From Mesostigma viride (lineage: Eukaryota > Streptophyta > Mesostigmatophyceae > Mesostigmatales > Mesostigmataceae), in the NCBI GenBank assembly GCA_009746045.1, contig RPFO01000175.1, forward strand, positions 2,849,634 to 2,913,633: a stretch of DNA of 64,000 nt, read 5' to 3'. Positions within the stretch are counted from its first letter, which is position 1. The number at the start of each line of letters is the position of its first letter. The translations under genes and the position numbers were made by a program. A model generated the notes under the pieces. The model was not told the origin of the DNA and did not search any database. It worked only from the letters and a program-made list of their open reading frames with translations. Below are positions 1-11,538 of this stretch, piece by piece.

Positions 1-1529
1 GGCCACGGCCGAGGTCGTGGGGACAGCTGCGCCGCCCCCGCCCCTGCTCCCAGCCGCCGCCGCCCGCCCGGCCGCCCTGGCCGGCCCCGCTGGGCCCCCG
101 GCCCCGCCTAGGTCAGCGGCGGACTACCTAGTCCCCCCGCTGATCGGCCCACTTGGCGACCCGTCAGACATGCCTCCTTTCACCTCTCGCGAGGTCACGG
201 AGGCGGTCCAGCGCCTGCGGTATGACGCAGCCACCGGCTCCGACGAGATTCCAGCACCAGTTGTGAAACTTGCAGCCGGATTCGAGGACACCGGTGTTAT
301 GCTGCTCTTCCGGGACATCTGCAACCGCCTTCTGCTGTCGTCGCAACCACCTCCAGCAGCCTGGCAACACAGTTTTCGCACGATGCTGTACAAGAACAAG
401 GGGTCGCCAGCCGACCCCGGCAACTACAGAGGGGTGTGCATTCAAAGCGCCCCCCTCAAGCTTCTTATGCGGCTCATCCTGAACCGCCTGCGCACGGCCC
501 TGGACGGTCACCTCAGCGAGACTCAGCATGGCTTCCGTTCAGGTCGCAACACGTACAGTACAGGCGCTCTTCGCTACTCGCCGACTGGTGGAGGAACTGC
601 AACGCCTTTAGCCTGGTGAGTCCCCTTTGCACCTTGTGCTGGTGGACTTCATCAAAGCCTTCGATTCGGTTTTCTGGCCTGCGCTTTGGGACATCCTCGA
701 GCTGTTCCGGATCCCCCGCCCCCTGATTGCTGTCATCCGCAACCTGTATGAAGGGTCCACCACTTCGGTGCGCACTTCTTACGGGACCACGCCACCATGC
801 CCTTTACAGAAGGGTGTGTGGCAGGGCTGCGTGCTGTCGCCCTACCTATTCATTATTGTGGTCGAATACGTAATGATTCAGGCGCGCAAGCGATTTGCAC
901 GCATTGTGGGTAGGGAACCAGGGGTGCAGGTTGCTAACAAATTCTGGCATGGCGGAGCGGACACGGAGATTCGGCTGGCAGACATCATCTACGCAGACGA
1001 CACCACCCTCTTCGAGGACACTGGGCACGTGCAGACGTGGCTTGACTGCCTGGATATTGAGGCCCGTGCAGTGGGGCTGGAGGTCAGCAAGAAGACAGAG
1101 GCCCTGGCGGTTGGGCTCACCCACTCACCGCCACCCCTCTATCTCCTCGACGGCTCTCGAGTCCTGTATCGGGACCGCGTCAAGCTGCTGGGCAGCCTGC
1201 TCCCCAGCTGCGAGGTTGATGTGGACCACCGCATCTCCCTCGCCTGGCACGCTTTACGCCAGTACCGGGCCCTGTGGCGCAAGCCCCTGGGCAAGATCGA
1301 GAAACAGGACCTGTTCAAGGTCCTCGTCCTTCCTGTTCTCACGTATGGGGCCGAGACGTGGACCCTCACCGCCGACCTGGCCCGCAAGCTGGACGGCGCG
1401 GTCACCACTACATGCTGCGCTCCATTTTCAGAGTAGGATATGCTGCTCATGTCCGCAATGAGGACCTGTACCAGGGCATGCCATACATCACCAGCACCAT
1501 TAAGCAGCGGCGCCTGCAGCTATAGCGCT

Positions 1530-1565
1530 AGCTAGGTGCCCTACTATATAGTAGGGCACCTAGCT
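1530..1565. repeat. 36-bp perfect palindrome inside the LINE
   Basis: The two 18-bp arms are exact reverse complements with no loop, centred on CTATATAG. It lies in the C-terminal ORF2 tail, where family C reads LLFAGHLART without interruption. It therefore looks like a small insertion or an excision footprint, not part of the LINE. Confidence 0.85.
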
Positions 1566-1961
1566 CGCACCAACCAGGTAGACACCTCACGTGGCCCCCC
1601 CGCAGGACTGCGACCAGCTCAGCCTGGCCGGCACCTCCTGACGTGGGCCGGGCCCCGTGATGTTAGACGCCGCAAGGCCCGCACCTTCAAAGAACAGCTA
1701 GTAGAGGACATGGAGGGCCTAGGCCTCTCCGTGATTTGGAAGAAGATGATGGACAAGGCCAAGTGGGCCCAGGTCATAGAGGACAACGAGCCCCCCCCTG
1801 TGGGGAAGCGCCCGCGTGTGCAAACCCGCGGGAGGCACTCCAGACAGCTCCCCTACGGCAGCGTGATGCTGTCTAGATAGATGTTGTAATTAGTAATGCT
1901 GTTAGATAGATGTTGTAGGTAGCTGATGTAGATAGATTAGACCGGTAGGACTGTAATTGCA

Positions 1962-2014
1962 CCCATCCATCCATCCATCCATCCATCCATTCATCCGGCC
2001 ATCCATCCATCCAT
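1962..2014 (+). repeat. (CCAT)n microsatellite in LINE 3' UTR
   Basis: About a dozen CCAT units with one short interruption, just before the terminal stem-loop of the family D LINE. Confidence 0.85.
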
Positions 2015-2023
2015 CGGGGTTAA

Positions 2024-2068
2024 TGCTCCGTGACTCCCCAACGGGAGCACGAGTCTAATTAATTAATT
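2024..2068 (+). other. LINE 3'-terminal stem-loop with AATT tail
   Basis: TGCTCC at 2024-2029 pairs with GGAGCA at 2044-2049, followed by an AATT-repeat tail. The same stem-loop and tail close the ORF1-only element at 56353-56408, so this is probably the signal recognised by the reverse transcriptase (inference). Confidence 0.7.
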
Positions 2069-2102
2069 CCCCTGATCGTTCAAGCTCGCATGCAGACCCA
2101 GA

Positions 2103-2993
2103 TCGGATATATATTCATTAAGAATGATAAATTACGGTGGTGAGATTGGCATGCAACATAAGGAGAACCCCGAAAAGAAGAAGAACCCCGAAGAAAAAGT
2201 AATCTGACACGGACATCCAAGGATCACGCCAGCTGCACAAGGTACAACTAACTATGTACATCACAAAACTACCACACGCAGCAACATCGCTGCCGGCTCA
2301 CCATGCAGGCCTGGGAGGGATCTAGACCGCATGGCCGGGTCGCGACAAAGTCGGCCCGGGTGCGGCGGAATAACACATCAGCCACGGTGCGAGTGAGGGC
2401 GAGGGACAGGCGCTGCCGCCAATACGAGGACCACGTACGTGCGGGCAGACCACGGGGCGGTCTGACCCTTGAGGTCGAGGCGGTCTTCACGGCGCTGGCA
2501 GCACTCGTGGAAAAACTCCGCTGTCTTGGGGCCCATGGCCCCGAACTCCTCAAGGACAAAGGGGATGACCCGATGGGGCCCCACATTGCCGTAGGAGGCA
2601 AACTTGGCGCGCTCAGCCACAGCGGCAGCAGCGCCGGCATCCACAGCCGCCCGGAGGATGTGGCGACCGGAGAGCGGCCGAGCCACGGAGGCATCGATGA
2701 GCAGGTGGCAACCCTGCCCCTCGCAGTCAAGCACGGTAATGTCGGGGCGGTGGTTGGGTGAGTAGAGGGCGGCCCCATCCGCGTCCTCGCACTTGATGGT
2801 GGAGTGGGGAAAGACCGACCGAACCATGGCACACACCACCCGGAGGAGAGCGGTATGGAGATAGAGGAACCAGTTCTGGTTCTGCTGGCCACCCATGCAC
2901 GCGATGTAGTGCGTCCCAGTAGTATCGAGAGCAAGCCCGCAGCTGCCGCAGGACGCACCTGCCGTGATTAGAGGTTGCGGGGCAAACAGCTGG
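2103..2993 (-). mobile_element. RLE LINE copy A1 (5'-truncated)
   Basis: C-terminal part of a non-LTR retrotransposon protein plus about 200 bp of 3' UTR, on the minus strand. The piece carries the zinc motif CGSCG...THYIAC and the nuclease core NHRPDITVLD...LLID, the arrangement found in R2-like LINEs whose endonuclease lies after the RT. It is closely related to A3 (52027-54463). It is truncated in the protein at QLFAPQPL, and the next copy (A2) begins immediately, with ATCGGATATATAT at the junction. One frame change lies near the C-terminus. Confidence 0.85.
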
Positions 2994-3505
2994 ATCGGAT
3001 ATATATTCATTGAGAATGATAGATTACGGAGGTGAGATGGGCATGCAACATAAGGAAAACCCGATAACTGGGAGAATAACCCGGAAGAAATTAATAGTAA
3101 TCTGACACGGACATCCAAGGACCACGCCAGGTGCACAAGGTACAACTAACTATACATCACAAAACTACACGCAGCAACAGCGCTGCCGGCCCACCATGCA
3201 GGCCTGCCGCCTGGAAGGGATCTAGACCGCATGGGTCGCGACAAAGTCGGCCCGGGTGCGGCGGAATAACACATCAGCCACGGTGCGAGTGAGGGCGAGG
3301 GACAGGCGCTGCCGCCAATACGAGGACCACGTGCGGGCAGACCACGGGGCGGTCTGACCCTCGAGGTCGAGGCGGTCTTCACGGCGCTGGCAGCACTCGT
3401 GGAAAAACTCCGCTGTCTTGGGACCCATGGCCCCGAACTCCTCAAGGACAAAGGGGATGACCCGGTGGGGCCCCACATTGCCGTAGGAGGCAAACTTGTC
3501 GCGCT
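2994..3505 (-). mobile_element. RLE LINE copy A2, 3' part
   Basis: 3' UTR and C-terminal nuclease-tail coding sequence of a second family A copy. It is interrupted at 3505 by LINE C and continues at 8865. The repeated ACTTGTCGCGCT at both break points shows that the two pieces were once joined, and the intact sequence is seen in A1 and A3. Confidence 0.85.
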
Positions 3506-3837
3506 AGAGAGAGTGAATGCGGCCGGTGTTCAAACGTAGCTCGGACCACTAGGTCGGCCAGCAACAGCTATGTGTAGTTCATGGCAGGTTTACCCAGCTT
3601 TCTAGGAACGTCCTTGGCCAGCACATTACCAACAACTTAATTTCGGCGCCTTTAGCATGCCAGCCACAAACTACACAAAATTGTACGAAATTGAGGGCTC
3701 TAACCGCGAAATTCAAAATTGACATGCTATGGCGGACGTAAACGACGATAGCTACCACGTTTGGTCACCGAATTAGGTCGGATTTGTCACGATTGACTCG
3801 CCATTCCACGATACATCGACCGAGCTCGGTCTTGAAG

Positions 3838-5046
3838 ATGGTTACCAAGAAATCAGGGCGCAAAGAATTACCGCCTGCTGCCGCCCGTGCAGGCGACGCC
3901 CCGCAGGCGCCAGCCGTAGGAGAAGGAACGGGCAACTCTCAGGCTATGGAGTCTGCCGCCAAGAAACATGGGCCTAAATCCCCCCGTGGCCACACTGGCA
4001 CGGCCCGGGCCCTGTTCGTCGCAGCCCCTGCCGACTCGGGGCACACCGCTACTGAAGTCCGCAATGCACCCTTCGATCGACGCTGCGGCATTTGCTAACG
4101 GCACAGCTAATGTGCAAACCCTTCTGACCTTGTCTACTCTGGCCTCAGCCACCGCCTGGGCTCACCGCCATTACCCCGGTTACCGACCCCAAGGACTTGA
4201 CCTCCCTCAAGAAAAGTGAGTTGCGCGTCGTTGCCACGACGACGCTGCTGGGAAATTCGGAACTGCTGCCAGTATCCGGATCTGCAGCGGCAGCAGCCCT
4301 TGGCGGTACGGTGGCGCAGAAGCTTGCCACGGAGCTGATAAATTCTGATCTCGCAGGCCACTTGGCTGCGGCGATCGAGGACAACGTGGCGGACAAGGTG
4401 GCGGCCCAGGTCGCCGGCACGCTGATGGAGGCGGTTGCCGGCACCCTAGCGGCCACCGCAGGTGGCCGGCAATTTAGCGGACAACGTGGAGGCGCAGGTG
4501 GCAAAGGTGGCCCCGTCCTACGCGACTATGGCCAGCACAGCCATCCAAGAAATAGCCACTAGCACTGCTCAGGCGGTCTCTAGGACCTTCGCCGACCGGG
4601 ACAACAAAGAGCGGCGCGGCCGCACCACAATTTTTCGTAATGTGGCGGCCCTCCCCCGGGAGACGGGGCTGAGCCTCCGCCTCAAGGTGGAGAAGGAACT
4701 CATCACCAACTTCCGCCTAGTAGAGGACAGTGTCACAATTGACACCGTCCGCCGCCTACCGGGGCGCGCGGATGCGCCGGTGGCGCTCGTGCTTACGCGC
4801 CCCATCGGCAAGCACTATATTCTCCAACACCGCACCAAGCTACCACAAGGCTTGGGTTGGAGTCTCGACGACGATCTGACCCCGGCGCAGCTTCGCGCCC
4901 GCAGGGACCGGCTGGCACAAGAGGACGCGAAGAAGGCCCTCGCTGACCGCACAAAGAAGGTGCGGCTGCGGCGGAAGGACGACGCATGGCACATGGAGGT
5001 TACCTCGCGGAGGTTACCACGCCGAGGGGAGACGCGCGGGGGGTAG
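3838..5046 (+). pseudogene. LINE C ORF1 (nucleic-acid-binding protein), frameshifted
   Basis: ORF1 proteins of L1-like LINEs coat the RNA in a ribonucleoprotein. A likely start is MVTKKSG at 3838. Coding signal passes through three frames before 4462 and is then open to the TAG at 5044-5046. An alanine-rich middle (about 4230-4560) is followed by a basic C-terminal domain with GWSLDDDLTPAQLRARRDRL, which resembles the C-terminal domain of L1-type ORF1 proteins. The same motif occurs in the element at 55436-56408. Assignment rests on position, basic composition and that motif. Confidence 0.7.
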
Positions 5047-5128
5047 GGAGTAGGCCCTCCCCGCCCCCTCACACCGCGAGCAGCTACCGGGGGGTTAGCT
5101 AGAACCCACCCCCCACACCCGTCGTCCG

Positions 5129-8100
5129 ATGGCCGAGCGTGTCTTGGATAGTCCAATCTCACGGACGACGCAACGGAGTCAAAGCCGCGACCTTCATCGC
5201 CAACTTCGCAACAAGGAGCGCCTGCTGGCTTTCGCAACCCGGCACTCCCAACGGTATGCTGCATTCTTTGACCCCAAGACCAGGCGAGCAAGTCGCGCCG
5301 CCCGCCTGGAGGGTGCCCTATGCGCGTTGAAAAGTACTATGTTATCTCACGCCGCACACACGTCCCCGCCAGCCTCCCCCCAACCCCCTGCCGACACCGC
5401 GGGTCCCCGGCGCCCCTGCTGGGCCAACGCCGGCACCACTCGCTGCGCATCGCTACCTACAATGTCCGCACCCTGCCCGGGGGAGATGCCCCCCCGCGGG
5501 CCAACGAGCTTGTCCACTACTGCCGCCTATATGGCATTGATGTGCTTGGGGTCCAAGAGCACCGACGCTCCTTTGAGGGCCCCGTTCAGCGTGTCACCCT
5601 CGCACTACAATGGCAACTGCTGTGCGGCCCGGCGCATGCACCGGGTCAGGGAGGAGTGGGCCTGCTGTGCTCCCCCACCGCTGCCGCCCAGCTCGTGGAC
5701 CACAAACTTTGCTCGAATCGGATCCTTCAGTGCACTTTCCGCTCCCTTGAAGGACGGACCCCCATTATGCTCTCGGTAATTGTCGGATATGCCCCACATG
5801 CTGGGCACCCGGCCGAGGACCGCGCAGCGTTCTTCAACCAGTTGCTCGACATAGAGAAACAGATCCCACGTCAATACATCGTTGCCATCTTGGTGGATGC
5901 CAACGCGACCCTGCCCGTGGGCCGCGGGGGCTGCATGTATGCGCCGCGCCTAACCGATAGCAATGCCAACACCCCCCTACTTGAGCAACTGCTCACTGAG
6001 GGGGACTTGACTGCTGCCAATACGCTGTTTGCTAAACCGCCTGATGCACTAGTGACCTTTGTGGGCCCCATGCGCAGGGCGGCTGGCTCGATGCTCCCTC
6101 GGCGGCGATGTGTATGCTTGGACTACATACTTGTGCGCAAGTGCTGGCGCTCTTCCGTCATCGATGCCCGTACGCTGACCACCCCCAGTGTCGCATCGGA
6201 TCACCGCATGGTCACCGCAACCTTGCGCCTACGTCTTCAGGCCCCTGCCGCCGCCGCCCCCGGCCCCGCCCTGACTGGACCTGCTTACGCCCCGTCCGTG
6301 GGCGCAGGGAGAAGTGGTCAGCGGATGAGATACGCCGCGATGCAATCAGGTCTGCCTTCGTGGACGCGCAACCTTTGATGTACCTGGACGCAGATCGCGG
6401 TGTAGATCTCACGCCACCCTACGAACTGTTCATGCGATCGGTGGAGCTTGGCTCTAAGCTTCTCCCCGAGCAACCCCGCGCCCGACCAGCCCCGCTCTAC
6501 CTGCGCGACGCCCGGGTGGTTGCCGCCCGGCTGGCGCTAGCGCAGGCCCGCCGCCGCGGGGAGGACCTGTACCCGTACCAGGAACGGCTTACTCAAGCAT
6601 ATACTGCCGCACATGCGGAGGAGGTGGAGACACTTGCCGCCGAAATCAATCGCCACACGGCCGCCAACCAGCACAAGGCGGCCTGGCGCTCTCTCGACCG
6701 TCTCACCGGACGCCGGGAAACGCAACGGGCTGACATCCCAGGCACCCCCAGTGAACGCCTTGAGATTTGGTTCAGCTCCCAGGCCAAACTATCAGGGGCC
6801 CCTGGCCCGCCCCCCCCGCTTGACCCCGCTGCAGCTGCACGCCCTGCGGCCAGCCGAGGCGGCCCCATTGAGCCCCCGCAGGCGCCCACCAGCGAGACGG
6901 ACTACCTGGTCCCACCGCTCTCCGGCCCCTGGTGGACGGCCCCCACGACGAGTGGACTCCCCAGGAATGGGCTGCTGCCATCTCCACCCTCCGCAATGAT
7001 GCTGCCATGGGAGTGGACAATATTTCACCGGAGGTGGTTAAGATGCCTGAGCTTGAGCCTTTCCTCCGGGGTGTTTGCAACCGGATTCTACGAGATGGCC
7101 TCCCCCCGCCGACGTATTGGAAGACCGCTGTCCGGGTCATGCTCTACAAGGGCAAGGGGTCCGCCGCGGATACCGGCAACTACCGCGGCGTATGCCTCCA
7201 AAGCTGCGTGCTGAAAGTCTTCATGCGTCTCCTGCTGAACCGCATGCGCGCCAGCCTCGATCCCCACCTAGGTGAGTCCCAGATGGGCTTCCGTGTTGGT
7301 CGCAATTGTGTTATGGTCACTATTACCGCGCGCCGCCTGATCGAGGAAGTGGGCCGCCTGGCCCCCGGCCTCTTGCCATTGCTATTGATCTTCGTGGATT
7401 ACACCAAGGCATTCGATACGGTTATATGGGACGCCCTGTGGGTGGTCCTTCACCTGTTCCGTGTCCCATCGTACATCGTTGAGATCATCCGCCAGTTCTA
7501 TGAAGGGTCCCAAGCCCAGGTCCGTACCGCCGACGGCGTCACTCCGGCGTTCCCCTGCACACCGGGGTGTGGCAGGGCTGTGTGCTCTCCCCATATCTAT
7601 TCATCATTATGGTGGACTATATTATGCGGCGTGCACAAGCCCGCTTCGCCCGGGTGGAGGGCGCCCGCCGGGGATCGAGGTCACGGAGTACGCCAGCTAC
7701 GGCGGGGTTGACCCACCCTACCGCCTGAGCGATCTGATCTACGCTGATGACACGACACTCGTGGAAACCCCGGAGTCAGCCCAACTCTGGCTAGACAGCT
7801 TATCACTGGAAGCGCGGGCGGGGGGCTTATGATCAGCAAGAAAACGGAGGTCATGGCCATCGGCTTCCCTGCTGGGATAGCCCCACCCACCCTCCTCTTG
7901 CTGGACGGCAGCCCCGTCCCCCCGGCGACTCGCTTCAAGCTCCTTGGCAGCTGGCTTCCCTCCACGGCCGACGACATCAACACCCGCATTGGCCAGGCCT
8001 GGGCGGCCCTCCGCCGCCTCGACAGGTTCTGGACCTGTCGCTACCTGAGTGAGCGACGCAAGCGCATTCTGTTCAAGGCCCTTGTCCTCAGCATCCTCCT

Positions 8101-8721
8101 TTATGGCTGCGAGGCGTGGACCCTGGACCAGGCGCTGAGCCAGCAGCTTGACGGCACCGTCACTCGAATGCTCCGTCATATCCTCGGCGTCCGCTACCAA
8201 GAACGCCGCACCCGGGCCGAGCTCTACTGCGAGCTCCCTCTTGTCACCCATACCATCCGACACCGCCGCCTCCTCTTTGCCGGCCATCTTGCCCGCACAG
8301 ACCAGGTGAATACCGATGTGGGCCCTGCCGGGGGCTTAAGACGGGCCAACCAGGTAGACACCTCCTCCTATGGCAGGGTCCCCTTGTCCCATCGCAACCC
8401 ACTGGCAAACTTGCGCGCGCCGGGCACCGGCGCGGCGCGACCCGGACCTATGTGACACAACTGCTTGAAGATGCAGGGCTTCTGGGACTATCCGTACTCC
8501 GCGCCCGCATGATTGACAAGGAGAAATGGGCTGCCATCTGCGATAAGCACCTTCCCGAGGGGTATGCTCCTGTTTTCTCCCCACGGGCCCCGCGGCCCGT
8601 TGCTAGCCAGGGTAGAAGTCCGCAGGTGGAGGTTATTGGTCCTGATGATAGCCGCTACACTACCGCCTCGTCTGCCATTACAGTAGAGGACAGCTCGGAT
8701 GAGGATTACATCCCCATCTAG
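5129..8721 (+). pseudogene. LINE C ORF2: AP endonuclease plus reverse transcriptase, frameshifted
   Basis: The endonuclease, in one frame at about 5440-6240, shows RIATYNVRTL, DVLGVQEHR, VGYAPHAG, LDYILVRK and the terminal SDHRMVTATL. A linker follows, then RT blocks MLYKGKG, NYRGVCLQS, MGFRVGRN, VDYTKAFDTV (about 7395) and LIYADDTTLV (about 7738), and a tail with LLFAGHLARTDQ near 8275. Frame changes fall near 5310, 6280, 6930, 7560, 7830 and 8400; several lie in runs of C or G. Nick-and-prime activity at the target is known for the family. No C-terminal CCHC finger is visible. Confidence 0.88.
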
Positions 8722-8864
8722 TGCTTAACGGTTGGGGGATGATGCAGACGATATTTGTTTAAACTTTTGTGTAATTATTTTTCTAATGAGATTAGCATAG
8801 TACTCCGTGGCATGCCTTTGCGCATGACACGCAAGTACTTACTTACTTACTTACTTGTCGCGCT

Positions 8865-9016
8865 CAGCCACAGCGGCAGCAGCGCCGGCATTCACAGCCG
8901 CCCGGAGGATGTGGCAACCGGAGAGCGGCCGAGCCACGGAGACATCGATGAGCAGGTGGCAACCCTGCCCATCGTAGTCAAGCACGGTAATGTCGGGGCG
9001 GTGGTTGGGTGAGTAG
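8865..9016 (-). mobile_element. RLE LINE copy A2, 5' part
   Basis: Continuation of the A2 copy interrupted by LINE C. It encodes the nuclease core region (NHRPDITVLD and the following residues on the minus strand) and stops abruptly at GAGTAG, where intact copies continue. The B1 copy begins about 5 bp later with CGGATATATA. Confidence 0.85.
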
Positions 9017-9020
9017 TAGT

Positions 9021-9221
9021 CGGATATATATAAAAATATAATTACTTACAGCAGAGTGAAATCACTCAAACCAAAGCAAACGCCCAGCTATAAACCTATA
9101 TACAGAGCCATGTCGAAGCTCTATACTACGATAAGACCAATGGAAACGCCTAACGGGTGGAACCTAATAGCCCTGCTGCACCGCAAAATCAGCCCGCGTA
9201 CGGCGGAGCATGATATCAGCC
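9021..9221 (-). mobile_element. RLE LINE copy B1, 3' UTR part
   Basis: About 200 bp matching the 3' UTR of the other family B copies (16426, 20991, 58327). It is interrupted at 9221 by the LTR element and resumes at 15633; the 5-bp CAGCC is present on both sides. Confidence 0.85.
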
Positions 9222-9901
9222 TGTAACGTGCCAGCCCAGACACCTAGCCTGAGCTACGTCGCGAAAGATCAACTGTGCCGGTAATAGGAAGAATCAAGGT
9301 GGCCTAATGCAGATTGCGCTTCACGACTGGGGTCGTGAGATATCTGGCACCGCGGCTTGATGCCAAGCTATTTAATACACACTTATAATGGCTAGCAAGA
9401 CCAATTACAAATGGATAAGTGCCCCAGGTTCAATGTGTAGGCTTCATCGCACTTTACATTCATCGAACCAAGAGGACGAGACTCTCGTCCTCGGACCAAT
9501 TTCACCTAGGTCTGCCACCAAGCTGGCAAGAGGCGCCGACATGGCGCCGACCTTCCAGAGAACTCCGAAACATGAAGTCCACACAAGATCCTCGGGTCGA
9601 CATCGACCCTCGCCAGGCTACAGAATCCACGCATGAGTACAATATCTCAACCAGCTATAAAGTACGCAGCGCGGCGCGACTGCACCGGCCCCTCGAAGAT
9701 CGCATACATCAACCTACTAGGCCCCAAATAACTGGTCCGAATCACACAAACTATCATAGTTCCATACAAAAGTCCTGACCAAGGGACAATTCCCAAATTA
9801 AGTCCCGAAATGAGTCCCAAAGTCCTACGGACTATGACAACAAGCCAAAATATATAATTTATTCCATTGTTGCTCCCGTTCCAAGGGTCGGGCACGCAAC
9901 A
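9222..9901 (-). repeat. LTR (left; 3' LTR) of the gag-only Gypsy-type element
   Basis: 680 bp, starting TGTAACGTGCC and ending GGCACGCAACA; about 99% like 14968-15632 apart from two small indels. Confidence 0.93.
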
Positions 9902-11538
9902 CTCCTCCCCCTCCCCAGGGGACGGTAGTCTCTACCGTCATAGAGGTGAAGAAGCACAGAAAAGAAAACACACACAACAATTAATTCTGAGTAGCCAATC
10001 GGTCGCTGATCATCGCGGCCGTAGGTTGACCATAGGGGTACTATGTCCCAACCCTTGTTCTCCAACGGGCCAGTAAAACCAATTCCCCCAAAACTAGCCA
10101 CACAAGGACAAGTCTTGACGTAGTCAACGTCTCTCCCTACTATAGGCCAAAGGGAGGAAACCAGATCCTATCACGTGAGGGCTTTCGGGTTTTGACCACA
10201 GAAACTTCTCCGCGTGGGTTAACAGTCGCCTGAATGAACAGCTCGTTTGACTTTTTCGCCATGGCGGGGCTTCCATGACTAGAGACTGCTCCAGACGGCG
10301 GGGATATTCCCAGTACTGACGGTACAGGGCATCCATTGGCATTATAGGTGTGGGGCGCTCCACCTTGCCTACTGGCTGTCTTCCCACCACGAAGTCATTC
10401 CTATAGTGTCCACCTTCCGACTCCCACGTTTGTCCTATCTACCGGGACCTTACACCAAGAACCAGGTCCAGCTTGGCCTAAGGCCGGCTACCTACCCCAG
10501 GTCAAGCATGACATTTCACGGTCGACTCAAGCTACATATTACCGTGCCCTCATCACATGAGGCACCACTGGAAACTGGAACAAAGCACAGGGCAATGTGA
10601 CTGGAAACTCTGGATCTCTGGACTGGAACAGCAGGAACAGGAACCCCCATAATCCATCCTGGAATCTCCCCCACTTCCCACAAATCCATCAATTTTCCTC
10701 TCACCGCTGCCCTCCCTGGCGACCGCGCTAGTGCAAGGCCGTGGCAGCATATAAAATTCCGCCAGCGACCCGAATCAGAGGCGCACACCACTCAACGCCA
10801 AGCCAACCCAATTGATGGGGTCGACCGATAACAATACTACCGGATGCGCGACTGCAGGCGACGATGCTTATCACAACTGGGATAGTAATAATGATACGCG
10901 CGTGGCGGACACGTTGCGCGCGACCATGCACAGTGGCGGGCACGCAACAGTTGGGGTGCGCAAAAGTGGTCCGCGGGGCGCGCACGCGCCAGCATGTGAC
11001 AGCGTTGTAAACGCCACAGCCGAGCAAAGGCCAAAATATGGATCACGGCAGTCGTCATCAGCGACTACGGGAGGTGCTCGCGTGCAGAACTGTCCCATGC
11101 GGTCGATGCACTGAGGGAGGACCACCAAGCTGAATCACGTCTTGCCTGCACGCGTGTGCGGAGATGCGCGCGCAAGCGCTGAACTCGTCATCCCGTCTGC
11201 AAGACACCCGATGTCGAGTCAACCACAGCGGAAGGCGCCCAGGGGCTGAATCACACAGACAACGCTGCCAACTGCATGGGATCGCGTCCGAAGATGTCGT
11301 CCGGGAAACGTATGAGCGAGAGGCACCAATGGCCCGCAGCTAGTTTGGTAGAATGACACAGGCACCAATACTAACTGCGACCATGCATCACGTCTCCCGG
11401 GGGAAGTGACCGTGTATACGTCGGCCTCCTCCGCCTCCTCCTGCTGGTCACGTGCGTGGTATATAGGTACTCCGCCACGACCACAGGAGGGCCGAGAGGT
11501 TCCAGCGCACTGAGGGATCAAACCTGAGTGTGGGATCC
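9902..11538 (-). other. Non-coding 3' interior of the gag-only Gypsy-type element
   Basis: About 1.6 kb between the Gag region and the 3' LTR. The polypurine tract lies at its left edge. I find no recognisable protein domain in it. Confidence 0.6.

Larger units (their letters stand above)
1..2068 (+). mobile_element. APE-type LINE (family D), 3' portion with reverse transcriptase
   Basis: Non-LTR reverse transcriptase that would copy its own RNA at a nicked target. Visible RT blocks are MLYKNKG and NYRGVCIQ near 390-440, GFRSGRN near 530, the catalytic motif VDFIKAFDS near 645, GVWQGCVLSPY near 815, and the catalytic IIYADDTTLF near 985, followed by a thumb and C-terminal tail to about 1880. 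The protein is split between frames near 600-630, again near 1410-1440, and by a palindrome at 1530-1565, so this copy is dead. The endonuclease part would lie left of the window. The protein is clearly related to ORF2 of family C (3506-8852), but the 3' end differs: a CCAT run, a stem-loop and an AATT tail. No TSD can be tested because the 5' end is missing. Confidence 0.9.
3506..8852 (+). mobile_element. Full-length APE-type LINE (family C) with TSD
   Basis: A 5.3-kb LINE with a 5' UTR of about 280-330 bp, ORF1, ORF2 (AP endonuclease, RT), a 3' UTR, a small hairpin (GTGGCATG 8807-8814 with CATGACAC 8823-8830) and an (ACTT)n tail. The 12-bp target duplication ACTTGTCGCGCT lies at 3494-3505 and 8853-8864; its first bases also match the tail, so the true TSD is 8-12 bp. 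It sits inside LINE copy A2, which is contiguous without it. Both ORFs are broken by frameshifts, so the copy is inactive as read, although the intact TSD suggests it is not old. Confidence 0.92.
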
